In this document: piece by piece, positions 42,304 through 53,900 of the stretch
How positions within the stretch are numbered: position 1 is the first letter of the stretch
Layout: every line of letters starts with the position of its first letter
The notes under the pieces: generated by a model
The model's database searches: none
What the model was told of the DNA's origin: nothing
The model's input: only the letters and a program-made list of their open reading frames with translations
Position numbers and translations under genes: made by a program
Source: Usnea hakonensis
Lineage: Eukaryota > Ascomycota > Lecanoromycetes > Lecanorales > Parmeliaceae
Assembly (NCBI GenBank): GCA_013423325.1
Contig: BLJB01000137.1
Coordinates: forward strand, 1 to 64,000
DNA: 64,000 bases
Direction: 5' to 3'

Positions 42304-44193
42304 ATGGCCGCCCTCGATTTCCCATCCGCTCCAGCATTTGCTTGGCTATTGATTGGCTTTCTTGCTCTTTACCTATCAAAATGTCTCTATCGCTTGACCA
42401 TACATCCGCTTGCAAAATTCCCTGGCCCTACCTTGGCAGCTATCACTAGACTTTATGGAGGCTTCTACGACTTGAGGTCTGAGACTTCATACTTGAAGAA
42501 AATGCCAGAGCTGCACAAACAATATGGTAAGTACCAATGCCTTTCATACATGGAAACCTTCTGAGAGAGTATAGGACCAATCGTGCGAGTCTGGCCTAAT
42601 CAACTCAACATCCATGATATGGACACATACAATCAGTAGTCTCCTCCTCATCTATCATCATCTACACCAGCCTAACAGCGTCAGAATCTTCAAACCAGGC
42701 ACCAAATTCGACAAAGAACGAAGTTTCTATCAATCTTTCCCGCCGGTCGATCACTCCTTTTTCCAGATCCTAGGGACCAAAGAGGCAATGGCGCGCAAGC
42801 ACATGATGAATCCCTACTTCTCTCCAGAAGCGATTCGTCGTGGAGAACCCTTGATCCAAAAATTCACGACCAAGTTCTTGACGATTCTGGAGAAGTCGGC
42901 ACTTGATGCCGAACCAGTGAACATGAGTATGGGCTTCAAGTGTCTAGCAGCGGACACAAATATGAATTTTAGTTTTCAAAAGCCATTGGGGGCCCTTGAT
43001 GCTCCGAACTTTGACTTTCCTCTTGTGAGGGCGACCGATGCGTCCATAAAGGACGTTCAATGGGTCATGTACTTTCCAAAGATGTTCAGATCTTTGTTTG
43101 ATGCAGTCGACTTGCTTCCACGAAAGCTAATCGATAGGTTCTTCGAACCTTTGGCGCAGATGAAGTCGCTCGTAACCGTACGTCCGTTATCTAAGACCTC
43201 CTCCACTCTGAGCTGACAATGATCAGACCTCTCGAGACCGCATTCTGGAACTCAAGAAACGCTCTACCGTTGATCGGCTACCGACAGTCTTCGACACCAT
43301 GCTGTATCCCAACCTCGAAAAGGGCCAATTCGCCCCCTCGGTTGAGGAGCTCACCGCAGACGCTGTATTCTTACTTATCGCAGGCACGGATACAACAGCC
43401 CACAATCTCATCTTGGCAACATACAGTATCCTAACCAATCCCTCTATATTGGCAAGCCTCAAAGCAGAGCTGAGAAAGGCAATGCCTGAAAAGGATAGTC
43501 TGCTAGACTGGGCGACTTTGGAGAAACTACCTTATTTGGTACTATATCCGTCCAGCTCCTGCACCTTTAAAAGTTGACTTGGTAGCAGCGCGGTATCATC
43601 AAAGAGACGTTACGAGTCTCTGGCGGTGCTCCTGGGAGTCTCCCACGCGTGGTACCTCAGACAGGCGCTGTCTTTTGCGGACGGAAGATACCACCAGGAG
43701 TAAGAAGCTTCTCAAAGATCCTTTCTCTTTCGCTTTGTTCCTTCGATCATCAGCTGACTCGCTCAGACCCTTGTATCTTGCTGCATCCATGTCTACCATG
43801 TCGACCCCAACGTTTTCAAAGACCCGATGGTCTTTCGTCCTGAACGATGGTTGCAAAGTGATACCACCGAAATGGAAAAGCACCTGCTCAGTTTCGCGCG
43901 CGGCTCAAGAATGTGCCCGGGGATAAAGTATGTCGTCCCCCCTCGTGATCTACCTACGTTCGTCTTTGCCTATCTCCTATTTCGCAAACTCTGATAGCAT
44001 TGCGAATGAAGTACAGACTGACAACAACAACAGTCTGGCATACGCGGAGCTCTACCTCACCATCGCGCATCTCTTTCGCAGATTCGAGCTTGAGTTGTAC
44101 CAGACTACACCGGAGGACATGGATTGGAAAGACGTCACTGTGCCGAGAATGAAGGGCCAATTGAAAGTTATAGTGAGAGAGGCGAAAGATTGA
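42304..44193 (+). CDS. Cytochrome P450, trichodiene-oxygenase-like (CYP58-type)
   Basis: Exons 42304-42526, 42575-42635, 42679-43177, 43227-43538, 43589-43699, 43767-43927 and 44034-44193 give 508 residues. P450s oxidise organic substrates with O2 and NADPH through a haem bound to Cys. The N-terminal ER anchor is AFAWLLIGFLALYL, followed by LTIHPLAKFPGPTLAAIT. The I-helix is FLLIAGTDTTAHN, the K-helix ExxR is KETLR, PERW follows, and the haem loop is FARGSRMCPGINLA with the Cys ligand. Landmarks resemble the fungal branch with trichodiene oxygenase. The gene converges on the laccase gene and begins the likely polyketide cluster, so oxidation of a pathway intermediate is a fair inference. Intron 2, at 43 bp, is near the lower limit. 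Confidence 0.92.
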
Positions 44194-44639
44194 GAGCTAT
44201 CTATATTTACCATAATACCAGATTAAGTGCTCTGGAGCGCGCAAGATGTCCCACGCGGGCAAGAGTAGATGCAAGCGAGCGTTGCGACTATCATTCCGTT
44301 GTCCCTTCAGAGCTGCTACGTGCATTCCAGTCCCACTTATCATACCTCTCATCACACTACATCTCCCGCAATGCCATCTCACCTCAAGCATAACATCCCA
44401 CATCCCCATTCCACAAACCGTGCGTAAAGACCTAGATCTCGTACCCACTAGGACCCCCCCCCACCTACATTCCTCAAACACATCAAACTCCCATTATCAA
44501 TTAACTTTTCTTATCCGATCACAAATGGAGCTATATTCTCGCGTCCTCAGTCCCCTAACCCCTAGTCCTGCCTGCCTTCCTATCTTCTACCACCTCAACC
44601 CCGTAAAAACCCCAATACACCCTTCTGGGAAAAGAAAGT

Positions 44640-45665
44640 CTTACATCCCCCTAAACCCTCCCTTCCCCTCCCCTCCCTTGCCCTCACTCACTCACTCACT
44701 CACTCGCTCACTCACTCACTCACTCACTCACTCACTCACTCACTCACTCACTCACTCACTCACTCACTCATCCCTTCCCCTCCCTCCCCTCCCCTCCCAT
44801 CGCACCGAAATACCCACCACCCTCACACTCACACACACCTTACCCACCACACTCCGCTTTTACCATCCGCACTCGTGCAATTTAAACTATCACGATGTCC
44901 AATATAGCCATACCAGGACCCTACCTAGCTACCGATCCTCGAAACCTGCCCGCCCCAAATATCTCATGGAGCTACAGTATCGGGGGAGCGCGCAGCAAAA
45001 CAGAAAAAGGAGGGGGTATAGCGATCCTCTCTCTCTCTCTCTATCTCTCTTAGAGCCTATCTATACCCTCACCTCCCGACCTTTCCTTTCCTTTCCCGAT
45101 CCCACGAATCGCGGGAATGTTGTCATTCCTGTTTTGTTTGATGCAGCATGTTTGTGATATCTACGAATAGGAGCGCTGAGGTTCTGGGGATAGGAGCGTG
45201 GGGATGGGAGATGTTATAGGGAGATGGGGGGGAGATGTTGTTCAGAGGTGGGGTTCAGGGGGGAGGGCAGGGGAGGTTGTTCTGATTTCCTCCCGGTATC
45301 AAAGACGCACTACCCTACATTTCTCCTCCTACCCCTTCTCTTCCCTTCCTATCCCAACCCCCACCCCACTCCCCATCTCCCCCCCCCATTCCCACTATCT
45401 AGGGCGCATAGCGTGTAGTGTGTAGTGTAGTACAGGAATACAGGAATAGCTTTTTAGTATGTTGTAGGTAAAAATGCCAGGGAAGAATAAGATGCGAGGC
45501 CGTGAGGTGGTGAGGGGGAAATGGATGAGAAAGGGAGGGATAAGGGAGGGATAAGGGAGGAATAGCGGGGGGGGGATGGGGGGGAATAAGGGGGGGAATA
45601 AGGGGGGAAAAGAGGGGGGGGGATAAGGGGGAGGGGGCGGGGAATAGAGGGGGGGGGGAGGTAAC
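44640..45665. repeat. Pyrimidine block followed by purine block
   Basis: About 44640-44820 is C/T-rich and about 45530-45665 is G/A-rich (GGGATAAGGG-type units and G-runs up to 9). They lie in opposite sense between the convergent P450 and laccase genes, as in the block at 25401-26005. Confidence 0.55.
44682..44770 (+). repeat. CTCA tetranucleotide microsatellite
   Basis: About 22 copies of a CTCA/ACTC unit run from 44682 to 44770 with one CGCT variant near 44705. Poly-Thr-His-Ser-Leu frames through it are not genes. Confidence 0.9.
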
Positions 45666-46158
45666 AGGGTGCTGAGGAGGAAACGCGGCGAAAGACGCGC
45701 TACGTTACAGTGGGACTTTCACAAATTTTAATATTTTCAATCATAACTGATATAGTAACGTAACCTTATCCATCGTTCGTTCGTTTTGAGCGAGATGAGA
45801 TATGTGTAGAATTCAATTCACTTCCAGTCATACATACAAGAGCTTTGAACCAACCCTGCTTGCTGGTTCTGACGTTGTCGTGTCTGCCGAATAGATACTG
45901 TGCGGATTGAAGAACGAAATGAGAAAGCAAGCGGAGTACATGTCCCATTTTTCTTTTCCTTGCAAAGAAATGAACGAGATGAAAACGGGACTGTAAGCGC
46001 ACAGATATGACGATAAACATACATGCCTCCCTTTGGAAAGAAAGAAAAACAAAGCTTTCGTGTCGCATTAAGGGAGTCGAGATCAAGGAAAAAAACCAAT
46101 TTACCAAGGAACCGTGTTTGTAATGATTGCCCTCTTAGTAGCCTCAGCAGCCAACGTC

Positions 46159-48622
46159 TCAGATACCAGAATCATCCTGCGTATTCCCCGGACCGCCGAA
46201 AGTCCCGTTGTACAAAGCGAGCCACTTGTCCCAGCTTTTGCACGTGGCCTCGGTGGCGTGCAAGGGGCCGATGGTGGGGAGGATATCCTGCTGGCGTTCT
46301 AAAATCTGCAATGCGAGTCCAGAGGACGCGTGCCATGCTATCGGTAATAGTTAGTTGTTTTTCTCCGTATTGCAAAGGGTGTGTGCTTGAGGGGGGCGAT
46401 TAAAATGCTGGGAGAAAGAATCCTCACCGATATGGCAATGCATGAGCCACACCCCTGGATTGTCGGGCTTGAATGCAATGGCTAGGTATCCTCCCCTTGG
46501 TAGAAGCGCTACGTCCCTTCTTGGGGGGTTGTCGAATTTGAACGTGTTGATACTCGTTGTGATGTTATAGGGGGCCGTGCTCTGAGCCAGAATGACAAAC
46601 TGCTTCTGTTAGTATTCATATTAAGAAGCAAGGTTCATAAAAAGGTAAAGTACATCATGTCCATGTAAGTGCATGGGGTGAGCATTGACCGCTGGAATTT
46701 TGCTGGGAAATTTGGGAAGACTCTGTTCGGTGATTACGAGGTAAACGTAACCCCTGTCGTAGTTTTCCGGAATCACCGCGTAATCTGAACTGAAAGTGGT
46801 GTTTTTGAGGTCGAGAATCGTGGGGTTTGAGAAGTTGATCCTACGAGCTCGTTCAGTATCTCTTGTTTATCTCGGCTTCATCTAAACACCGCATTCATTC
46901 CTCATCGAGGGGATATATTTACCTCAGGGGAGTATCTGTCAAATCCCATCGACCGATACCAGGACTGCCTGGCGTATTATCAATGAAAGCCTCGAACGTG
47001 TCACCAGTTACATTGTTTACTGCATGACGGTCAATCTGCCACGGGACTACTGGCACAAGGCTGTCTAGAGGTGGATCGGTGCAATTGAGACTGAAATTGT
47101 GCTGCTTCGAAGTCGGCAAAGCGGTGCTCTTGGGGTTATATCGAATGATGCCATTTAGGGGGTCGTAACTGCTGATGTTCCCGCAGCCTGCTGAAACGAC
47201 AGTACGGATCCAGTAATTGCCGTCACTTTGAACGGGACTATCGGGATTCGCTTCGACAATCACGGAGTATCTCTGACCTAGAAATGATTAGACAGCTCTG
47301 ACGAACAGACTGAAAGGCTCACCAATGTTGACCTGGATTGACTCGTTTTTGAAAGGATGGATGGGTACGAGATCAGTAGTCACAATCTCAAGCATATGAT
47401 TGTCGATGGAGAAGATGAACCCCGACTCGACAGATGAGTTGATTAGTCTTATCAGGTACCGCTTTCCCTTTTGGAATACTCTGCTGAAGATTGGCTTGCG
47501 ATCTTTTGCTGGAACACATAAAGGGTCCGTCGATGTGCAGTTTGTGTAATTCCCTTCGAGACGATCAGCACAATGACTCTCAACAGCACTCACACACCTA
47601 CCAACGCCATCAAACACCACGGAATCCACTCTTGGAGTAACTCCGGGGACAGCTGGAACTTTGAACGGATTGCCAAGCTCGATGTTGAAGTCTTGGAACG
47701 CACTTCGATGATTCCAGTCACTCACAAGGATGGGGTTCCATGCTTCATCCCAGTTGGCACTAGAGGGTCCATGGATAAGCATGGGACCAGCAACGCCGTC
47801 CGGATACTGGAGCGAGTAATGACTGTGGTACCAGGTATGACCGTACTGTGTCGCCTTGAATTTGTAGGTGAAAGTGTCATTGGTAGCTATGGGACATTGC
47901 GTAACACCGTTGACCCCATCATTTGCATTTGTATGAAGCTGACGTATGCCATGCCAGTGGATAGTAGTTCCGTTGTCTGGATGATAGTTGGTAACATGAA
48001 TTATCTGGGGGGTATCAAGTCAGCTTCTTCCAAAGCCAGACTAGGCCACGAGACCAGTCTTCGAAAAAGCACCCTTCGGCTACATCACTGATGACGCTAC
48101 GATATGACTGACAGGGCAGGATTTGTTGAATCTATGACTTACAATATCGTCACCCCAGCAAGCCTCGATTAGTGGACCAGGGTAAGTGTTATTGAAGACT
48201 TTTCCTTCAGTCTTCAGGTAGCCGTCTGGAGAGATTGTATGGGCCGACACGTTGAGCCAATACTCGCGCTTGATGCCTTGAGGCCATTCTGCTTCGTAGT
48301 CGGTATTGATGCTAGATTGATACATGTCAGTAGTGTTCTACTAGCTACTTGAATTCCGTCGGAGTCACCTGTATTCGCTGTAAGCAGGCTGGGGGGAGGT
48401 AGTGTCCCGGAGCCAGCAGCCACGGTCATTTGGAGTGTTGCAACTCTTGTACCCGTACATAGACGGGTATTCGCACTTGAAGACGGGTGCTGCGGATTCC
48501 GGGTGGGCATGGATCTCGATTTCGCTCAACGGCAACGGCTTCTGGAGACCATATCTGTCCCAGGATGGGGAAAATGACAAAAAATGGAGAAGAGCTTCCG
48601 AACAACTTTGGAAAAAACCCAT
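46159..48622 (-). CDS. Laccase-like multicopper oxidase (ascomycete type)
   Basis: Exons 48622-48369, 48311-48143, 48004-47323, 47277-46923, 46840-46654, 46599-46428 and 46337-46159 give 665 residues. Laccases oxidise phenols by one electron and reduce O2 to water with four copper ions. All four copper clusters are present: HWHG, HSHYS, HPMHLHGHD and HCHIAWHASSGLALQ (type 1 and 2/3 ligands). N-terminal CNTPNDRGCWLRD is typical of asco-laccases, and the protein ends DSGI, matching the C-terminal plug that enters the trinuclear site tunnel. The N-terminal signal peptide is weak, so the true start or an anchor is uncertain. Intron 2 (138 bp) is the longest. The gene lies beside the polyketide synthase and the copper-uptake cluster is on the same contig. 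Oxidative coupling of the polyketide is a plausible job. Confidence 0.93.
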
Positions 48623-50943
48623 GATAGCTTGAATTCAAAAACCTGAGACTTGAATGATTTTGAGCTTCCAACCTGGAAACCGTGGTGGGAAGACCCAGTA
48701 TTGACTCGAGCCTTCCAAGGTTACAAGGCCCGTGACCAATGCTTTTCTGTATCACAGTGATTCGAGAACGCTTATAACCAGTGTTGCTGCCCCCACCAAA
48801 GTCCGGACTTCACTGCCAGATTGTTTGAAACGAAGGAAAAACGGTTCTTTGAAAAGAGGAGATGAATTAATATTTGAGGGAATTGAGGCAGCTACTAAGA
48901 TTGGAATAGCACCGAGTGAAGGAACGAATGGGAATGGGATCAAAAGCAAAAAAATCACAGCTGTATTCTTATTAAGCAAGTGGCATCGTGCCAGCGGTGG
49001 CGCGTACAATTATCACCATGAATCGTCGAATGCGATTCGAGAATCGAGAATACAGAGCGGGGTCATGATGCTGCTCCAGACCTTTCTGACTCATGAAAGG
49101 AAAGGTTAAGGCAGCTTTCTGAATGTCAGCGCGGCACCGTTGAAGCGAGCCTACGAATAGTTGATCTCTTCATCCAATCAATAGAGGTTTGGCTGCGGAT
49201 GGCTTGAACGGTTACTCTGCAAGCCACCGACATACACGTCGGCAGAGACGGGACAAGTCAGCTTACAAAGCCGTAGGGTTGTTCACGTGCTTGGCTGTCG
49301 GGTCTTCCGATTCAAGCGACGGTTGTCTTTTGCCTTGGCCTGATTGTTGTCATTGCCACTGTAGATATAATTCTCACCCTCATGACAGAGACAAATTCGA
49401 GAGTTGTTAAAAGAGTGTAAGCTCAGTTATGAGATACTTCGGCCGGTAGCGAACCCCCACAGGGTTATATGTAAAGTATTTGAGGAAAAAACGATTTATC
49501 TTGACATTACCTAGCGCCATTTCCAGCCAAGCCTTTCTTGGCAACTTGGCCCTATCATCTATCACCATCCTGAACATTGTTCATGCACATCCAGCGCAGC
49601 AGCGCACGGCGTTCAATTTCCATCAGGCCAATAATATATGCCTCGTACTTCTACATCCTTGTAAAACCGAGGCTGATTCGAACAAAAAAAAAAGCGCAGG
49701 AATCAGAGGTCAAAGCTCAGGAAGAGTAAGCTAGGCTACTCTATATCCCACCTCTTTGACCGCTTGGTAAATTCCGTCTGACTGCATGAGATGAGATATG
49801 ATGCAAAAGAACCACACGCCTCCCGCGTTGTCAGCCATTGCAGTTCCTATACTTCTTTCCCGTGCTTATCCGACCTTTACATTTCGATAAGGTAGTTGAC
49901 AAAGACGAAGTCTCCACTGATGAGACGTGATGAGCAGGGATGGAGGGGAAATACTATGATGGGATAACATACCTTGAGCTTATTAATCAGATTTACCTGA
50001 CCGCTTCGTCGGGCTCCATCTTTCTTATCTGGTGGGCGATTTTGTATCGTCTTACTTTGATTGGTAGCTATATCGTATTCGTTATTGCGCACAAAATATT
50101 TACGAGATGTGGCCATGGCCGCAGGGTCTCTCGTTTTCATGCAGGTCCACCTTTTCAGAAAAGGACATGATGCACCCGCAAGTCTTCTCAGCCGCAGCCT
50201 TTGATGTTGACTGAACCAACAACAGGAAGCAACTCACGTGAATCTACCCACTACCCACCCGTAAACATCCGATCATCTTCTCTATTGATTTTTTCCATTC
50301 TCTGTTTGGATTTTATATTGCGCTAGAGATGTAGCCCCCATTCTAATTTCTAGGTGGCTTGGAATGTGGCTTGGAACTTAATTTAGGGGCCGCTATAGCC
50401 TATGCGTCAAGCCCCTAAGGTGGAATACTACCTAAAGTACTTGGCGCATCCACACATGGAAACAAGGTTCAGGGATTCCCGTGTGCGGGTAGAAAATGGG
50501 CTGAAATAGGGATCCAGTAGCTCCCACTCTAGGGCACTTAGGGGCTGGCGGAGCATTTTCTCAAGCCAATTTATTAAGCTCTGGGCCGTCTTGGCCCCCG
50601 AGACTAGAGTATTAGGCTGCTGTTGCAACAAGGTAGATGCTCTCAAAATCAACAATAACAACAACAACAACAACCCAGTCCCATTAAACTCTCAACGCCT
50701 CCAGCGTCACCATCTAGAATTGACTCCCCTTAGTACATACAACAAGATACTTGGATGCAATCTGGACACCGTTTCAACTCCAAAGAAGATGGATCAAATG
50801 TAGCATAATTCTGTACATTTATAGTGAAATGTCAATCTGCGCAAAAGCCATTCCAACATAACCCCAAAACAGTCCCTCTATGACAAATGAAACATATCTC
50901 AGATTCCATAATTCAAACGCTTCCCTTTGGGTGTGTTATCCAG
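48623..50943. other. Intergenic region
   Basis: About 2.3 kb holds the laccase promoter and the PKS 3' flank. An AAC microsatellite lies at 50651-50675. Short frames on both strands have no family features, and I see no supported gene. Confidence 0.5.
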
Positions 50944-53900
50944 TTATGCCGGGAGCCCAGTGGCCAAAGCTTTTGCTACGGCTTCAATCTAGTTGTCAAA
51001 GATCGCGTTAGCAAACTTTTCCTGTCAAGCTGGCGAATCCCCCCCTTTACTAGGAAGGAAGTCCAAAGGAAAGAGTCCCAAGCTCACCTTTGGTGGAAAC
51101 ATGACGGAAAAGTGGTTTCCTGATACCACATGACATTGCACTTCCGTCCCTGTGAGTTTATCCCATCCGCTAGGTCCGAATGACGTTCTTTTGCCAGTCA
51201 ACCATTGCCTAGCTTTCTCCATATCCGCATAAGCATCACCTCCTGAAGATCCTGCCATCCACTCCTCCCCTCCTGTGTCCTCACGCCCTTCGAGTACGCC
51301 ATCTTGAGCCCAGATCACCGTTACCTTGCCCGGACTCTGTCCCGCAGGTAGAGCTTTGACGGTGTAGTTTTCGAGAGCCCTCACACTGCCGACGAAATGC
51401 AGGCGAGTGCGCTCTGTAATGGGACCGCTGGAAGCTGAAAGGCCATCGAAGATTCCAGCCTTTTCAAGTAGATTCAGAGTTGGAGATGGCAACGGCGGTA
51501 GGGTTCCCGGGCAAGGGCTGTCAATCATGATCAGATTCGTGACAGTCTCTCCTTGCGCGATGAGCTGCCGAGATGCTTCGTAGGCTAGTATTCCGCCCAG
51601 CGACCAGCCACCCAACATGTAAGGGCCCCGTGGTTGAATTGCGCGTATTTCCTGGATGAATATGGATGCGACCTCTTCGAATGAAATCGTGTAGTCTTCC
51701 GGGGAGTTGTGAAAGGGAGAATCGAGCCCGTAGACTGCGACGCCTGATGGAAGAGCGGGAAGACTAATGTAGGAAAACAAGGAGCCTGCACCGTCTGGGA
51801 GAAGAAAGAAGGCGGGACGGTTTGGGGCGGGACGACCTTGTAGGAGCACAGATTTACTTCTTAATGACTGCTTCGCGGGCTTAATGCTCAGTTCCGCGAA
51901 CTTCGAAGGTGGGGTGGGTGCTTTCTGTGACATCGTTGGGACCCCAAGTGCTTTCTGTACGTCAGTAAAGGTCGGGTTCTCATGGAAAAAGGTGGCCGCC
52001 AAAGACATCCTCATTTCTGATTTGAACGAGTCCAAGATCGAAATTGTCAGAAGCGAGTCAACGCCGAGGTCAGCGAATGGAGTCGATGGCTGAATCTCCG
52101 ATACCTCGATTCCAACTTCACGAGCGATGATAGACATAAGTATAGCTACAACATCCGGTTCCGCTGGAGTAGAAGCCAGGGACATCAAACTGCCATGAGA
52201 CGCAGGAGACCCTGGAGTCTGAGAGGTACTGCCAGATGAGATCTCACTATCCTCATCGTCAGCGCTGCTTTCGGGGGTGGCAACCTTATCAAGAAAGAAG
52301 CCTCGGAGTTGCGCCACAGTGGGGTAGGTGATGAACAGTGAGCTTGGCAAGTCCATCCCGGTCTCTGGCCGGAGTCTGCCCAAGATGGAGATTGTGAGAA
52401 GGGAGTCGACACCGAGGTCACTGATTTTCGCGTCCTCGGTGAGTTCGCTGACATCGATGCCAACTTCAGAAGCTATGGTCTCCAGTACTTTGGGGAAACC
52501 GCCGCGAGCATTACTGGCACTGGGAGCAGAGGGAGCCACTGGCACGATGGACGAGCTTTGCAACTTTGTCTTGGATGCATTCGCGTTGGACCGCGGAGGA
52601 GGAGCCTCTTCCTGATTTGTGGAGAGAAGACTGTGCAGAATGTTTCGTTTCATCTTTTGGAACTTGATACCTTTGCAGAGTACGACGATTCGCTCCCCAT
52701 CAAATATGTACACGTCACCCGCCATGACACCTCGAGTACCAACCGGTTGCATCCGCACGTAGCCTTGGTAAATTTTCTGGTCCGAAAGGGGAGCCGCAAT
52801 ACGGAAGCTCTGCCATCCATGGGAAATAAACACCGTATCTGCAGGAGTCTTTGTGCTGGCGTTGAGAACGAAACCAGCCAAGTGGGCCACAGTATCGATC
52901 CAGTATGGGCTGTATATGAATTTACCATCTCCAGCAGTAGGCTGAAATCTAATGTTTGCCGCGGTCTCGTTCAACTCGCAATCCATGTATAAGTCGTCAA
53001 TGTTGTGGTACTCCTTGCTGTAGGTCACCACAGTCTGGAATTGCTTGTATATCATCTCCTTCAAGAGCTTATGCACGCTTGCTGGGTTGACAGGCCGAAT
53101 AAGTTGGTCCACCCTCGACTGGACGAGATAAGCGTTCATCTGCCACTCATCCATCCATTGCTGGCCATCGCCGTACCTCACAGTACAGTTCGCGTGCTCT
53201 TGATGTCCTTTCGCATCTTGAGAGCTGATCAGAATCTTTACTTCTTGCTCACCTGGCTTTAGAGACGCAGACACTTTAAGAACCTGAGAAGTCTCCTTGT
53301 CGACGATGAGAGGCCGAAAGACTTCCATTGCGGACAGATCCATTGCCGGAACCGGTTCAGAAGGTGCCACTCGCGAGGCAATATACCAAGCTGCGGTGAA
53401 AGCCACGTCAGCATACACGGAACTCGGGCAGAGGCCGACGTTATTGACGAGATGGCCTCGTACTGCGGTGTGCAAACTCGGCTCCGCAAGTCGTGATGAG
53501 AAAGCTACCGAAGCACTGTCCTGAGTAAATGTCTCGCTTTCCACTTCTTGTAGGCATGTTGTTGAAAAGGACTGGCGGGGCACTGCTGGCGTCGACTTGG
53601 CAACCGTCGTATCACCCTTTGTCAAAGACCAATCGCCCTCGTGTTGAATCCAGTAGTTCTTTAGGTCAAATGCGTACGAGGGCAACTCCAGGAGCTTGAG
53701 AGCGCTCCGAAAGTCTTTGTGATACTCAGTCCACATGATCTTCGCTCCATGATTAAAGGCATTTGAAACGCTTTTCGAAATTGTTGACCAGTTGTCCTCG
53801 TCTCGTCTCAGCGTTGGAAGAGCTTTCGTGGGACTCAATCCAATTGTGGACCGCACCATACTGTGACACAATGGGTGCGCACCGACTTCGACCCACAAGG

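Larger units (their letters stand above)
44194..46158. other. Low-complexity region between convergent genes
   Basis: No gene is supported in nearly 2 kb. It has a CTCA microsatellite, C/T-rich DNA to about 45110, mixed DNA, then G/A-rich DNA at about 45475-45665. A 303-codon frame from 44246 runs through the repeats and is not a gene. Confidence 0.65.

Noticed and set aside
44246..45157. 303-codon frame on the plus strand
   Set aside because: It reads through the CTCA microsatellite and C/T-rich DNA and gives repeated Thr-His-Ser-Leu with no domain.
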